64,000 nt of DNA from Pseudomonas chlororaphis (GCA_001023535.1 CP011020.1:2183734-2247733); one strand, 5' to 3'; shown: positions 19,086 to 29,233, counted from the stretch's first letter. Numbers and translations are program-made. Notes: a model not told the origin generated them from the sequence alone.

Positions 19086-19107
19086 CAGATGATTACAAAT
19101 GACAGGT

Positions 19108-20127
19108 TCAGTACCGGTTGGGTTCCATTTCCAGCTCGACCTGGAACCGCTCGGCGATGTCCTTCTGGATACGCAGGGCCAAGTCCAGCAGTTGCGGCCC
19201 CGTGGCGGCGCCATAGTTGACCAGCACCAGCGCCTGCAACGCATGCACTCCGGCGTCGCCCTCGCGAAAACCTTTCCAGCCGGCCCGCTCGATCAGCCAC
19301 CCGGCGGCGATTTTCATCTGCCCTTCGGGCTGTGGATAAGCCACCAGGTCCGGGTACTGCACCTTGAGTTGCGCAACGTGCTCGGCCGGCACCAGCGGGT
19401 TCTTGAAGAAACTGCCGGCGTTCCCCAGCACCGCCGGGTCCGGGAGTTTTTCGCTGCGGATACTGCAAATCGCCCGGCTCACATCCATGGGCGTTGCCTG
19501 GTCGATGCCTTGCTCGGTCAACCGCTGGCGGACCGGACCGTATTCCAGGTGCAGGTGGGCGGCGCGACTGAGGGCAAAACGCACCCGCAGGATCAACCAG
19601 CGCCCGGCCTGTTGCTTGAACAGGCTGTCGCGGTAGGCGAAACGACACTCTTCGAGGCTGAACTCGCGTTGCTGGCCGGTATGGCGGTCGAGCGCCGTGA
19701 GGCCGGCAAACACGTCCTTGATCTCCACGCCATAGGCGCCGATGTTCTGCATCGGGGCCGCGCCAACGGTGCCGGGGATCAGGCTGAGGTTTTCCAGGCC
19801 CGACCAGCCCTGCGCCAGCGTGTACTGGACGAAGGGATGCCAGGGCTCCCCGGCTTCGGCTTCGACCACCACCCGCTCGCCGTCATCGCTGAGCAAGCGA
19901 ACCCCCTGGCTGGCCATGCGCAGCACCAGGGCGTCAATGTCACCGGTCAGCAGCAGGTTGCTGCCGCCGCCAATCACCAGCAGCGGCACCTCGTGCTCAC
20001 GGGCATAGGCCAGGGCCTCGCGGACATCGCCATCGTCGTGGGCCTCGGCGAACAGGCGCGCCGTCACATCGACGCCGAAACTGTTGAACGGCTTGAGGCT
20101 GACGCCGGCCTGTATCTGCAAGGTCAT
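19108..20127 (-). CDS. murB: UDP-N-acetylenolpyruvoylglucosamine reductase MurB
   Basis: FAD/NADPH enzyme that makes UDP-MurNAc, the second step of peptidoglycan precursor synthesis. 339 residues, type I (long) MurB. FAD-binding motifs IGGGSNLLLTGDID and GTVGAAPMQNIGAYG are present, and the proton-donor serine is in NAGSFFKNP. Start overlaps the end of the phosphatase gene by four bases. Last gene of the operon running down from comEC. Confidence 0.96.
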   Translation of the reverse strand: MTLQIQAGVSLKPFNSFGVDVTARLFAEAHDDGDVREALAYAREHEVPLLVIGGGSNLLLTGDIDALVLRMASQGVRLLSDDGERVVVEAEAGEPWHPFVQYTLAQGWSGLENLSLIPGTVGAAPMQNIGAYGVEIKDVFAGLTALDRHTGQQREFSLEECRFAYRDSLFKQQAGRWLILRVRFALSRAAHLHLEYGPVRQRLTEQGIDQATPMDVSRAICSIRSEKLPDPAVLGNAGSFFKNPLVPAEHVAQLKVQYPDLVAYPQPEGQMKIAAGWLIERAGWKGFREGDAGVHALQALVLVNYGAATGPQLLDLALRIQKDIAERFQVELEMEPNRY

Positions 20128-20588
20128 AACCGTCCCTTCAATTCGATCACCAGGCGATCAGTGGCCTGCTCGATCAAGTCCAGCACCTGCTCGAAGCCCT
20201 GTTCGCCGTCGTAGTACGGGTCCGGCACCTCGTCCAGTTCCGCTTCGTAGCGGCGCAGGAACAGGTCCAGCTCGGCCCTGCCGTTGGCCGGTTGCAGGGC
20301 CTTGAGGTTGCGCAGGTTGCTGTTGTCCATGGCCAGGATCAGGTCATAGGCGGCGAAGTCGGCGCGAGTCACCTGCTGGGCCCGCTGGGCCGACAAGTCG
20401 TAACCCCGGCGCAAGGCAGCGGCCTGGCTGCGTTTGTCCGGGGCCTTGCCGACATGCCAGTCGCCGGTACCGGCAGAGGCGACTTCGACCTGGCCGGCCA
20501 GCCCGGCCTCGCGCAACTTGTGCCGCAGGATGCCTTCGGCGGTGGGCGAACGACAGATATTGCCGAGACAGACGAACAGGACCCGCAT
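20124..20588 (-). CDS. Low-molecular-weight protein-tyrosine phosphatase
   Basis: 154-residue phosphatase with the P-loop CLGNICRS (Cys7 to Ser14) right after the start and the general-acid Asp in VPDPYYDGEQGF. In this operon position other Pseudomonas carry a gene often called ptpA. Start at 20588 shares one base with the kdsB stop. The longer frame upstream overlaps kdsB and is not credible. Targets are unknown; homologues often act on tyrosine kinases of capsule export, but none is nearby. Confidence 0.93.
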   Translation of the reverse strand: MRVLFVCLGNICRSPTAEGILRHKLREAGLAGQVEVASAGTGDWHVGKAPDKRSQAAALRRGYDLSAQRAQQVTRADFAAYDLILAMDNSNLRNLKALQPANGRAELDLFLRRYEAELDEVPDPYYDGEQGFEQVLDLIEQATDRLVIELKGRL

Positions 20589-21352
20589 CAGGCCTCCAGC
20601 AGGCGACGAACGCGTTCGAGGTCTTGCGGGGTGTCGACACCGGTCGGCGGAGCGATCAGCGCATCGGCGACATGGATCCGCACGCCATGCCACAAGGCAC
20701 GCAATTGCTCCAGCGCCTCGGTGTTTTCCAGCCAGCACGGGCCCCAGGCAACGAAGTCCTGGAGAAAGCCGGCGCGGTAGGCATAGATACCGATGTGGCG
20801 ACGGTAAGGAACGTCTTCTGGCAGCACATCGCGGCCTTGGGCGAATGCATCGCGGGCCCATGGCAATGTCGCGCGGCTGAAGGTCAGGGCCAGGCCGTTG
20901 AGGTCGCTGACCACCTTGACCACATTGGGGTTGAACAGGGTTTGCACATCCTCGATCGGCTCGGCCAGGGTCGCCATGCGCGCCTCGGTGTGGGCCGCGA
21001 GGTTGGCGGCGACCTGATCGATCACGCTGGGCGGGATCAACGGCTCGTCGCCCTGCACGTTGACCACGATGGCCTCCGGCTCCAGGCCCAGCTTCACCGC
21101 GACTTCCGCCAGGCGATCGGTGCCGGAGTTGTGGTCCTCGCGCGTCAGCACGACCTCGGCACCAAACCCCTTGCAGGCCTCGACGATGCGCGCATCGTCA
21201 GTCGCCACCACCACGCGCTGGGCGCTGCTTTTGCAAGCCTGTTCCCAGACATGCTGGATCATCGGCTTGCCGGCGATCGCCAGCAACGGTTTGCCGGGCA
21301 GGCGCGTCGAGGCGAAGCGCGATGGGATGACAACGGTGAAGGCGGTGGTCAT
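20588..21352 (-). CDS. kdsB: CMP-KDO synthetase KdsB
   Basis: Activates KDO as CMP-KDO for lipopolysaccharide inner-core synthesis. 254 residues, with the N-terminal [19 protein letters not shown] motif of CMP-sugar synthetases and [11 protein letters not shown] in the middle. Overlaps the Trm112 gene start region by four bases. With lpxK nearby, the operon groups lipid A and core steps. Confidence 0.96.
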   Translation of the reverse strand: MTTAFTVVIPSRFASTRLPGKPLLAIAGKPMIQHVWEQACKSSAQRVVVATDDARIVEACKGFGAEVVLTREDHNSGTDRLAEVAVKLGLEPEAIVVNVQGDEPLIPPSVIDQVAANLAAHTEARMATLAEPIEDVQTLFNPNVVKVVSDLNGLALTFSRATLPWARDAFAQGRDVLPEDVPYRRHIGIYAYRAGFLQDFVAWGPCWLENTEALEQLRALWHGVRIHVADALIAPPTGVDTPQDLERVRRLLEA

Positions 21353-21534
21353 TTATCCAGGCGCTCGTCGGTGCTCAGGGTGCGGGCTTCGCTTTCGAGC
21401 ATCACCGGGATGCCATCACGAATCGGATAGGCCAGGCCAGCACCCTTGCTGATCAGTTCGGTCTTGTCGGCGCTGAGCTTGAGCGGACCCTTGCAGACCG
21501 GGCAGGCCAGGATATCGAGCAGTTTGGTGTCCAT
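21349..21534 (-). CDS. Trm112 family protein (YcaR-like)
   Basis: 61-residue protein beginning [20 protein letters not shown]. The CPVC pair fits the zinc-ribbon-like fold of Trm112 proteins, which in eukaryotes activate methyltransferases; the bacterial role is unclear. The second Cys pair of classic Trm112 is absent, as in E. coli YcaR. Found between lpxK and kdsB in many gammaproteobacteria. Confidence 0.9.
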   Translation of the reverse strand: MDTKLLDILACPVCKGPLKLSADKTELISKGAGLAYPIRDGIPVMLESEARTLSTDERLDK

Positions 21535-21559
21535 GGAAATTCCCTTGGGTAAAAGGTGT

Positions 21560-22570
21560 TTAAGGCAAAAGGCGATCCGGCAACAGGCGCATCAGCTGGG
21601 TGTCGAACCAGGCCGCGAAGGCCGGCGACGGCGCAGCATCCACCGCCAGGTACCACCAGTGCGGGCCGGCGAAGGCGCGGCATTTGACCGCGTCCTTTTC
21701 CGTCATGACCAATGGCAGCGCAGGCGAGAAGTCCAGGGCCTGGGCACTGTACTGGGCATGGTCGGCAAACCCGTGCGGTATGGGTCGCCAGTGTAGCGTT
21801 TCGAGGGTCTTGAAGAAACGCTGGGGATTGCCGATGCCGGCCACTGCGTGCACCGCCTGGCCGGGCGGGAAATGGTCGAGGTCGCGCCGCTCGCCGCTGG
21901 CCAGGTTCACCAGGGCGGTGGGCCGCAGTTCAAAGGCGAAGCCGTCGTCGCGATCCGCACTAGCGCCGTTGTACAGCACGGCGTCGACCGATTGCAGGCG
22001 CTCGACCGGTTCGCGCAACGGCCCGGCAGGCAGGCACCGGCGGTTGCCCAGGCCGCGGGCGTTGTCGATCAGCACCAGTTCGAGGTCCCGGGCCATCCGG
22101 TAATGCTGCATGCCGTCGTCGGACAGGATCAGGTCCAGCGGTTCGGTTTCCAACAGCGCCTGGACCGCGCGGCTGCGCTGCGGGTCGATCATCAGTGGCA
22201 CGCCGGTGCGCTGGACGATCAACAGCGGCTCATCGCCGGCCACGTCGGCGCCCTGGCTGGCTTCGACCCGCCAGGGCAATTGCGGCGGCTGGGCGCCGTA
22301 GCCCCGGCTCACCACGCCAACCCGCAGGCCGCTGCGCTGGCAATGCTGGATCAGCCACAGGATCATGGGCGTCTTGCCGGTGCCGCCGACCGTGATATTG
22401 CCGACCACCACCAGCGGCACGGGCGGCTGGTAGATCGGGCCGTCACCGGCCAGGAAGCGCTCGCGCTTGCGCACCACCACCCGCCGGTACAACCACTCCA
22501 ACGGCCGCAGCAACGCCAGGGCCGGATGCCCCTGGTACCAGGCGGCAAGCAAACGATCGGACATGGCCAT
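21560..22570 (-). CDS. lpxK: Tetraacyldisaccharide 4'-kinase LpxK
   Basis: Inner-membrane kinase that adds the 4'-phosphate of lipid A. 336 residues; Walker A-like [12 protein letters not shown] at about 57-68, and [13 protein letters not shown], whose Asp-His pair assists catalysis. The ATG at 22570 overlaps the exbD stop (TGATG); an ATG two codons later (22564) is the alternative. Confidence 0.95.
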   Translation of the reverse strand: MAMSDRLLAAWYQGHPALALLRPLEWLYRRVVVRKRERFLAGDGPIYQPPVPLVVVGNITVGGTGKTPMILWLIQHCQRSGLRVGVVSRGYGAQPPQLPWRVEASQGADVAGDEPLLIVQRTGVPLMIDPQRSRAVQALLETEPLDLILSDDGMQHYRMARDLELVLIDNARGLGNRRCLPAGPLREPVERLQSVDAVLYNGASADRDDGFAFELRPTALVNLASGERRDLDHFPPGQAVHAVAGIGNPQRFFKTLETLHWRPIPHGFADHAQYSAQALDFSPALPLVMTEKDAVKCRAFAGPHWWYLAVDAAPSPAFAAWFDTQLMRLLPDRLLP

Positions 22571-22998
22571 CAGGGTGCAGGCGCCGCCTCGACGGTGGTC
22601 ATGCGCAAATGACTGAAGCCGAGCTTGCCGGCCGCATCCATCGCGGTGATCACCGATTGATGCGGGGTCTTGCCGTCGGCGCTGATGGACAGCGGCAGGT
22701 TGGTGTCGCCGCCGGACTCCTTCTGCAAGGCGTCGATCAGGCTCGCCAAATCACTCTTGGGCAGCAACTGGTTGTTCACCGAGAACGCACCTTCGGCGCT
22801 GATGGTGACTTCCAGGTTCTTCAGTTGCTGGTCCTCGGCCGGCGAGCCACTGACGGCCTGCGGCAATTCGACCTTGAGCTGGGTTTCCCGGGTGAAGGTG
22901 GTGGTCACGACGAAAAACAGCAGCAGGATGAACACCACGTCGATCAGCGACGCCAGGTTGATCTCGATGTTTTCCCGGGGTTTGCGGCGGAATTTCAC
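22570..22998 (-). CDS. exbD: ExbD/TolR family proton-channel component
   Basis: 142 residues with one N-terminal membrane helix (about 17-37, [19 protein letters not shown]) that includes the conserved Asp of proton-driven motors, and a periplasmic domain. Works with the ExbB protein encoded four bases upstream. The placement beside lpxK and comEC is typical for Pseudomonas. No tonB is next to it, so whether it powers TonB transport or another process is open. Confidence 0.93.
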   Translation of the reverse strand: MKFRRKPRENIEINLASLIDVVFILLLFFVVTTTFTRETQLKVELPQAVSGSPAEDQQLKNLEVTISAEGAFSVNNQLLPKSDLASLIDALQKESGGDTNLPLSISADGKTPHQSVITAMDAAGKLGFSHLRMTTVEAAPAP

Positions 22999-23630
22999 TT
23001 CTTGTCCCCGGCCAGGTCTACATCACGGTCGCCCTGCACCACCTCGACCAGCTTGATGGCCTCCTGCTCCATGCCCACCACGAGCTCGTCGACGCGCCGT
23101 TGCAGGAAGCGATGGAAAAACACTGACGGAATACCCACCATCAGGCCGGCAGCAGTGGTGATCAGCGCCTTGGAGATGCCCCCCGCCAGCACGGCGGCGT
23201 TGGTGGTCATGCCGGAGCCGGTGAAGGCGCTGAAGATATCGATCATGCCCAGCACCGTACCCAGCAGGCCCAGCAACGGGGACATGGCGGCAATGGTGCC
23301 CAGGGCATTGATGTAGCGCTCCAGCTCATGGATGACCCGGGCGGCGGCTTCCTCGATGCACTCCTTCATGATCTCGCGACCGTGCTTGGAATTCGCCAGG
23401 CCGGCGGCGAGGATTTCCCCCAGGGGCGAACTGGCGCGCAGTTCCTTGAGCTTGTCCTTGTTCAGTTGCTTGTCCTTGATCCAGACCCAGACCTGCCCGA
23501 GCAGATGCTCCGGGGTCACACGGCTGGCCCGCAGGGTCCACAGGCGTTCGGCAACGATACCCAGTGCCGCGATGGAACTCAGAATGATCGGCAACATCAT
23601 CCAGCCGCCGGATTTGACCAATTCCCACAC
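22995..23630 (-). CDS. exbB: ExbB/TolQ family proton-channel component
   Basis: 211 residues from a GTG at 23630 (protein start WELVKSGGWMMLP after the initiator). The GTG is chosen because GAGGGGGC lies just upstream; the upstream frame overlaps comEC and has no similarity. Three membrane segments (about 10-30, 115-140, 155-180) and the MSPLLGLLGTVLGMI motif are those of MotA/TolQ/ExbB channels. Pairs with exbD, overlapping by four bases. Confidence 0.93.
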   Translation of the reverse strand: MWELVKSGGWMMLPIILSSIAALGIVAERLWTLRASRVTPEHLLGQVWVWIKDKQLNKDKLKELRASSPLGEILAAGLANSKHGREIMKECIEEAAARVIHELERYINALGTIAAMSPLLGLLGTVLGMIDIFSAFTGSGMTTNAAVLAGGISKALITTAAGLMVGIPSVFFHRFLQRRVDELVVGMEQEAIKLVEVVQGDRDVDLAGDKK

Positions 23631-23725
23631 AGTGACTGCCCCCTCGAAAAAGTGCGCCACTTTATCACACAGACTCGCCTTGGAAGACCCGACTCGCCGA
23701 TAGGCGCTTGCCCGTTTGCGCTGGA

Positions 23726-25972
23726 TCAATGTCGGCCCGGGGGGCCGGCGGGCAGTGGATCACGCCAGTAGCGGCGATGCCCGGCCTCGGTACGCGGCCG
23801 TGCGAAGGCCCCCAGTTGCAGACGAATGGCACCCTGTTCGGCACTGTCGTAGATCGTCATCCCCGCCCGGCGGTAACGGGCCATCACCTGGGGATGTGGA
23901 TGGCCGAAGGCATTGCCCTGTCCGCGGGAAATCAGCACCGAGTGAGGCTTGAGACGTGCCAGCAGCGCCATCGACGATGAGCTGCGGCTGCCATGATGAG
24001 GGGCGGCCAGCCAGTGGATCGGCACCGCCAGGGGGCCATCGAGCAAGGCGCGCTCGGCATGTCGGTCGATGTCGCCGGTCAACAGCAAGCGCTCGCCGCC
24101 CGCCTCCACCCGCAACACGCAGGACTTCTGGTTGCTGTCCTCGGCCGATGACCATTGCCACAGCGCGAAACCGACCCCGTCCCACTCCCAGCGCTGGCCA
24201 CTGTCACAAGGCCCGGCGTGCAACGCCTCGGGCAGCGCGTCGGGATCGCCGCTGATCAGCTGCCGGGTGGGCAGCCCGTTGCGCACCGCCAGGGCACCAC
24301 CGGCATGATCGGCATCGGCATGGCTGAGCAGCATCAGGTCCAATTCGCGCACCCCCAGCTTGCGCAAGGTGGGCAGCACGACACGCTCGCCCGCATCGGC
24401 GTCGCCCCAGCGTGGCCCGGCGTCATAAAGCAAGGCATGGCCATGGGTACGCACCAGCACCGCCAGCCCCTGGCCCACGTCCAGTTGCCAGATCTCGGCC
24501 TGCCCGTGCGGCAGGTTTTCCCGCGGTGCAAAGACCATCAAGCTCAACATTGGCCAACCCAAAAGACGCAGCGGCACGCCCTTGGGCAACAGCAGCACAA
24601 ACGCACCGAGGGCGGCGATGCCCAAGGCCCAGGGCGGAACCGCCGCCGGGGTCCAGGCGGGCAGTTGCCCGGCCACCCACGCCAGCCCCCTGAACCACAC
24701 GTCGAGCAGCCCGCCGGCGATCCATAGCAGGCCCTCGCCCACGAACGGCACCGGCAACAACAGCGTGCCGAGCAATGCCGGCGGCAGCACCAGCAGGCTG
24801 ATCCAGGGCACCGCCAGCAGGTTCGCCAGCGGCCCGCTGAGGCTCACCGGCAACCCCAGGATCAACAGCAACGGACACAGGCCAAGCGCAACCAGCCATT
24901 GGGCGCGAGTCCAGGTCTGCCACCAGCGCCAGGGCCCCAGGCGGCCGCCAAAGGTGAACATCAGGATCGCGACGGCGGCGAACGACAGCCAGAATCCGGG
25001 CCGCAGGCAGGCCAGCGGATCGAACAACAGCACCCCGTCGAACGCCAGCAACCAGGCCCACCAGGAGGCCGCAGGCTTGAAGCGCAAGCGCCACAGCAAC
25101 ACCAGGCCGATCATCGCGCAGGCCCGCCGCACCGGCACCTCGAACCCAGCCAGCAAGCCGTAGCCCAGCGCCGCCATGAAGGCCAGGCCGCAGGCCCAGG
25201 GCAACCATGGCAGCCTTGCCGGCCACAAGCCATGGCGCGCCGCACCCGCCACCATCAGGTACACCAGGCCGGCGAGCAGGCCAATGTGTTGCCCGGAGAT
25301 CACCAGCAAATGAACCGTGCCGGTGTCTTGCAACACCCGCCAATCTTCGCGGCTCAACCCGGCACCATCCCCCAGCACCAAGGCCATCAGTGCACCGGAG
25401 CGGCCCTGGGCATCGACCCGCGCCAGCGCCTGGCGCACCCCGTCACGCCAAGCGCCCTGGGCCGGCTGCAGCAGGCGACCGTCCTTGATGGTTCCGGTGG
25501 CGCCGATGCCCCGGCTCAACAGCCAGGCCTGATAGTCGAAACCATGAGGGTTCAACAGCCCGGCGGGCCGCTTGAGCTTGACCGCCAATCGCCAACGCTC
25601 GCCACTGCTGACCGGCGGCCCACCGAACCAGGCAAGGCGCATCAACGCCGGCAACCGGTCGCGACGACCGTGGGCATCGGCCAGTTCGAAGCGCACCACG
25701 CCGTCGCTGTATTGCGGCAAGCCGACGACACGCCCTTCGACCCAACGGGTTTCTCCCTCCAGCGCGGCAGGCAACCGATCGTCCAGCGCACACTGCGCCG
25801 ACAGACAGGCCCAGGCCAATCCGCCCAGGAAGAAGCCCAGCGGGTAGGTTCGAAACGGCACGGCCATCAGTGCCAGCACCGGCAGCGCCACCATCAGCCA
25901 CGGCGGCGGCAACGCCGGGAAAAAAACCGGGGCCACCAGCCCCAGCGCAAGCGCGACCAATCCTGTGCGCAT
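23726..25972 (-). CDS. comEC: DNA internalization protein ComEC/Rec2
   Basis: Inner-membrane channel for single-stranded DNA uptake. 748 residues from the ATG at 25972. An N-terminal DUF4131 region, the multi-helix Competence domain (about 200-480) and a C-terminal metallo-beta-lactamase domain with LLSHADADHAGG and HHGS are present, so it looks intact. Heads the operon to exbB-exbD-lpxK. Natural transformation in this organism is not shown by the sequence alone. Confidence 0.93.
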   Translation of the reverse strand: MRTGLVALALGLVAPVFFPALPPPWLMVALPVLALMAVPFRTYPLGFFLGGLAWACLSAQCALDDRLPAALEGETRWVEGRVVGLPQYSDGVVRFELADAHGRRDRLPALMRLAWFGGPPVSSGERWRLAVKLKRPAGLLNPHGFDYQAWLLSRGIGATGTIKDGRLLQPAQGAWRDGVRQALARVDAQGRSGALMALVLGDGAGLSREDWRVLQDTGTVHLLVISGQHIGLLAGLVYLMVAGAARHGLWPARLPWLPWACGLAFMAALGYGLLAGFEVPVRRACAMIGLVLLWRLRFKPAASWWAWLLAFDGVLLFDPLACLRPGFWLSFAAVAILMFTFGGRLGPWRWWQTWTRAQWLVALGLCPLLLILGLPVSLSGPLANLLAVPWISLLVLPPALLGTLLLPVPFVGEGLLWIAGGLLDVWFRGLAWVAGQLPAWTPAAVPPWALGIAALGAFVLLLPKGVPLRLLGWPMLSLMVFAPRENLPHGQAEIWQLDVGQGLAVLVRTHGHALLYDAGPRWGDADAGERVVLPTLRKLGVRELDLMLLSHADADHAGGALAVRNGLPTRQLISGDPDALPEALHAGPCDSGQRWEWDGVGFALWQWSSAEDSNQKSCVLRVEAGGERLLLTGDIDRHAERALLDGPLAVPIHWLAAPHHGSRSSSSMALLARLKPHSVLISRGQGNAFGHPHPQVMARYRRAGMTIYDSAEQGAIRLQLGAFARPRTEAGHRRYWRDPLPAGPPGRH

Positions 25973-26116
25973 GACCCGTCCTTGAGAGTGCCCTCTCAAG
26001 GCTTAGCCGTTGTACGGCACCCCGGGCGTTATCAATTGTCACAAAGTCTGAATCTGCCGACCGTAGAATCCGGACATACTTGCCGCCTTACTGCTTTGAA
26101 CCGACCGAGAAGCCTT

Positions 26117-26632
26117 ATGCCCCGGCGCCTATTCAAACGTTACATGCCTGACCCGCAGAGCATCCGGGAACACAAATCCTTACGCTTTCTCGGCACCTTG
26201 CTGCATGACCCCAACCTCTGGCACCTCAACCGTCACTCCGTCGCGCGCGCCATGGCCGTCGGCCTGTTCGCCGCATTCCTGCCCATTCCCTTGCAAATGC
26301 TGCTGGCTGCCGCACTGGCCGTCGCGGTACGCGGCAACATGCCGATTGCCGTGAGCCTGGTGTGGCTGACCAATCCGATCACCATGCCGGCGGTGTTCTT
26401 CTGCACCTACCAGACCGGCGCATGGCTGATGGACGTACCTGCCCGGACGCTGCCGGAAGAACTGACCTGGGAATGGATCAGTGGCCAGTTGTCGACCTTG
26501 TGGCAGCCGTTCCTGCTCGGTTCGGTGGTCACCGGTCTGGTGCTCGGCGCACTGGCCTACTTCGTCACCATGAGTTACTGGCGCTGGTGGGTGACCCGGC
26601 AGTGGAAACGGCGCAAGAAAAGCCGGATGTGA
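26117..26632 (+). CDS. DUF2062 domain membrane protein
   Basis: 171 residues: basic N-terminus (MPRRLFKRYMPDPQSI), then the DUF2062 region with segments near 47-70, 78-98 and 130-150, and a very basic C-terminus (RQWKRRKKSRM). The function of the family is unknown; members are inner-membrane proteins, some fused to glycosyltransferases. Divergent from comEC. The ATG lacks a strong ribosome binding site (AGAAGCC upstream), and much longer upstream frames overlap comEC on the other strand. Confidence 0.88.
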   Translation: MPRRLFKRYMPDPQSIREHKSLRFLGTLLHDPNLWHLNRHSVARAMAVGLFAAFLPIPLQMLLAAALAVAVRGNMPIAVSLVWLTNPITMPAVFFCTYQTGAWLMDVPARTLPEELTWEWISGQLSTLWQPFLLGSVVTGLVLGALAYFVTMSYWRWWVTRQWKRRKKSRM

Positions 26633-26635
26633 AGG

Positions 26636-26670
26636 AAAAAAAGGCCTCCGTTGCTGGAGGCCCTTTTTTT
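26636..26670. terminator. Bidirectional hairpin terminator
   Basis: GGCCTCC / GGAGGCC stem flanked by A7 on the left and T7 on the right, four bases after the DUF2062 stop. It can end that gene and also the converging yadH transcript. A half REP sequence (CTTCGCGAGCAGGCTGGCTCCC) follows at about 26690-26711. Confidence 0.85.
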
Positions 26671-26722
26671 GGAGCGTGCTGGCTGACGCCTTCGCGAGCA
26701 GGCTGGCTCCCCAAGGGGAACG

Positions 26723-27502
26723 TCAGGTGCGCATGCCGCGCCCGCTGACCAGTAACCGCGAGCAACCGATGTACAACACCACGGTGGCCACCAGCATGAA
26801 GGTGATCGCAATGCTGATCTTGATGTCGGAAACCCCCAGGATGCCGTAGCGGAAGGCGTTGACCATGTGCAGCACCGGGTTGGCCAGGGAAACGGTCTGC
26901 CAGAACGGCGGCAACAGGGAAATCGAATAGAACACCCCGCCCAGGTAGGTCAACGGCGTGAGCACGAACGTCGGGATGATGGAGATGTCATCGAAGTTGC
27001 GCGCGAACACCGCGTTGATGAAGCCCAGCAGCGAAAAGATCGTCGCCGTGAGCACCACCACCAGGACCGTCACCCCCAGGTGATGCACCTGCAGATGGGT
27101 AAAGAACAGCGACAGCAGCGTCACGATCAACCCCACTGCCAAGCCACGCAGGACGCCGCCCAAGGTATAGCCGATAAGGATCGTGTGGGGGGAGACCGGT
27201 GAGACCATCAGCTCTTCGATCGAACGCTGGAACTTGCTGCCGAAGAAGCTCGACACCACGTTGCCGTAGGAGTTGGTGATCACCGACATCATGATCAGCC
27301 CCGGCACGATGTAGTCCATGTAGGTGAAGCCACCCATGTCGCCGATCTGCCGGCCGATCAGGTTGCCGAAGATCACGAAGTACAGAACCATGGTGATCGC
27401 CGGCGGCAGCAGGGTCTGCGGCCAGATGCGCATGAAGCGCCGCACTTCACGGTAGACGATGGTATTGAGGGCAATCAGGTTGGGGCGCAGTTCGGAACTC
27501 AT
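26723..27502 (-). CDS. yadH: ABC-2 type exporter permease (YadH family)
   Basis: 259-residue inner-membrane permease with six hydrophobic segments, and SPVSPHTILIGYTLGGVLRG, a typical ABC-2 signature region. Starts at 27502, overlapping the ATPase stop (ATGA); the longer frame upstream is inside the ATPase gene. Length and sequence resemble E. coli YadH. The transported substrate is unknown. Confidence 0.9.
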   Translation of the reverse strand: MSSELRPNLIALNTIVYREVRRFMRIWPQTLLPPAITMVLYFVIFGNLIGRQIGDMGGFTYMDYIVPGLIMMSVITNSYGNVVSSFFGSKFQRSIEELMVSPVSPHTILIGYTLGGVLRGLAVGLIVTLLSLFFTHLQVHHLGVTVLVVVLTATIFSLLGFINAVFARNFDDISIIPTFVLTPLTYLGGVFYSISLLPPFWQTVSLANPVLHMVNAFRYGILGVSDIKISIAITFMLVATVVLYIGCSRLLVSGRGMRT

Positions 27503-28431
27503 ACCGCCACCTTCGCCAGGTTTTTCTCCACCAGGGACACGAACAACTCCTCGAGGCGATTGGTCTTGTTGCGCAGGCTCTGCACTTCGATGTTCTGCAA
27601 GGCCAACTGGCCGAACAGCCCGGTGATGCCGACGGCCTTGTCCACCTGGACCTCCAGGGTATGGCTGTCGACCAGGCGCGCAGGGTAACCAGTGAGCTGG
27701 GGCGCGGCCTTCAGGTCGTGCTTGAGGTCCAGCACAAAGGTTTCCACATGCAGTTGGCCGAGCAACTGCCGCATGCTGGTGTTCTCGACGATGGTGCCGT
27801 GGTCGATGATGCCGATGTTGCGGCACAACTGCTCGGCCTCTTCCAGGTAATGGGTGGTCAGGATGATGGTGATGCCTTTCTGGTTCAGCTCGGTCAGGAA
27901 GGTCCACATCGAACGACGCAGCTCGATGTCCACCCCCGCCGTCGGTTCGTCGAGGATCAGCAGGCGTGGCTCATGCACCAGCGCGCGGGCAATCATCAGG
28001 CGGCGCTTCATGCCGCCGGACAACGAACGGGACGGCACGTCGCGCTTGTCCCACAACCCCAGCTGGGTCAGGTACTGCTCGGCGCGCTCGTTGGCGATCT
28101 TCGGCGGGATGCCGTAGTAACCGGCCTGGGTCACGACGATGTCGAAGGTCTTCTCGAACTGGTTGAAGTTGAATTCCTGGGGCACCACGCCAATGCAACG
28201 CTTGAGGGCGGCGGGCTCGCGGTCCAGGTCATGGCCGAAGACATTCACCGTGCCGCTGGTCTTGTTCACCAACGTGGAAAGAATGCCGATGGTGGTGGAT
28301 TTGCCGGCGCCGTTAGGACCGAGCAAGGCAAAGAAATCGCCTTCGGCGACGTCCAGATCGATACCACTCAGGGCCTGGAAACCGTTGCCGTAGGTTTTGG
28401 TTAGCTGCCGGATGGACAGAGCGGAACTCAT
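27499..28431 (-). CDS. yadG: ABC exporter ATP-binding protein (YadG family)
   Basis: 310-residue ATPase: Walker A GPNGAGKSTT at 38-47, Q-loop VVPQEFNFNQF, signature LSGGMKRRLMIA, Walker B LLILDEPTAGVD and H-loop TTHYLEEAE. It resembles E. coli YadG along its length, including the C-terminal NRLEELFVSLV. Forms a two-gene exporter with yadH. Confidence 0.93.
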   Translation of the reverse strand: MSSALSIRQLTKTYGNGFQALSGIDLDVAEGDFFALLGPNGAGKSTTIGILSTLVNKTSGTVNVFGHDLDREPAALKRCIGVVPQEFNFNQFEKTFDIVVTQAGYYGIPPKIANERAEQYLTQLGLWDKRDVPSRSLSGGMKRRLMIARALVHEPRLLILDEPTAGVDIELRRSMWTFLTELNQKGITIILTTHYLEEAEQLCRNIGIIDHGTIVENTSMRQLLGQLHVETFVLDLKHDLKAAPQLTGYPARLVDSHTLEVQVDKAVGITGLFGQLALQNIEVQSLRNKTNRLEELFVSLVEKNLAKVAV

Positions 28432-28563
28432 ATCGGATTACGCACCAAGAAGGGAAGAAAGAAGTACATGAGGGCGCGCGGCGAGCAAAACAACCACGGC
28501 GCACGATGGCCATGGTGCTGGGCGTCGCCGCACAAGTACAGTCACGCGTGTCGATAGTAAGTA

Positions 28564-29187
28564 TTAAGTCAACGCGGTCATGACCGCCTTGCGGTAGGCC
28601 GGACGCTGTTTCAACTGCTGGTACCAGGCTTCCAGATTCGGCCAGGCAGCCCGCTCGATGGGCATTTCGAACCAGGCATAAATGAAGCTGCCCAAGGGAA
28701 TGTCGCCCATGCCGATCTGCGCGCCGCTCAAATAAGGCTGCTCGCCCAATGCACGGTCGGCCATCGCCAGCAAAGCGTTGCATTCCTTGATAGCCGAATG
28801 GATGGCAGGCCAGTCCTGTTGCTCGGCCGGGGTGCGCAGCACGCCCCAGAACACCGTCCGAAACGGTGCGGCAAAGGACGAAGTGGTCCAGTCCATCCAT
28901 TTCTCGGCGACGGCCCGTGCCTGGGCATCGGCCGGGTACCAGGCCGAATCCGGCGCGTGGCGGGCCAGCAGGTAGCGCACGATGGTGTTGGATTCCCACA
29001 GCACGAAACCGTCATCCTCGATCATGGGCACGCGGCCGTTGGGGTTCTTCGCCCGGTACTCAGGCGTGTCCACCACGCCAAAAGCGCCGCCCGCATCGAT
29101 GGCCTCGTAGGCCAGCCCCAGCTCTTCGGCACACCAGAGCGCCTTGCGCACGTTCGACGAATTCTTGCGACCCCAGATCTTCAGCAT
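28564..29187 (-). CDS. Glutathione S-transferase family protein
   Basis: 207 residues from MLKIWGRKNSSNVRKALW. N-terminal thioredoxin-fold domain with NPNGRVPMIEDDGFVLWESNTI (cis-Pro and the glutathione-binding Glu-Ser) and an all-helical C-terminal domain. The SSNVRK active-site region places a serine where GSTs of the bacterial YfcF/theta-like groups have their catalytic Ser. Substrate unknown. An ATG five codons upstream is less likely. The 132 bases between it and yadG show no other feature. Confidence 0.88.
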   Translation of the reverse strand: MLKIWGRKNSSNVRKALWCAEELGLAYEAIDAGGAFGVVDTPEYRAKNPNGRVPMIEDDGFVLWESNTIVRYLLARHAPDSAWYPADAQARAVAEKWMDWTTSSFAAPFRTVFWGVLRTPAEQQDWPAIHSAIKECNALLAMADRALGEQPYLSGAQIGMGDIPLGSFIYAWFEMPIERAAWPNLEAWYQQLKQRPAYRKAVMTALT

Positions 29188-29233
29188 CACGGTTTCCTTC
29201 AATGGACAAAGTGCCGCAGCAGCATACGCCGGA

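Noticed and set aside
18869..19102. 77-codon plus-strand frame between the Mo-hydroxylase operon and murB
   Set aside because: No ribosome binding site, no motif, and it spans the inverted repeat proposed as terminator.
24899..26116. Plus-strand frame extending upstream of the DUF2062 gene
   Set aside because: It runs antisense to comEC; conserved DUF2062 sequence begins only at the ATG at 26117.
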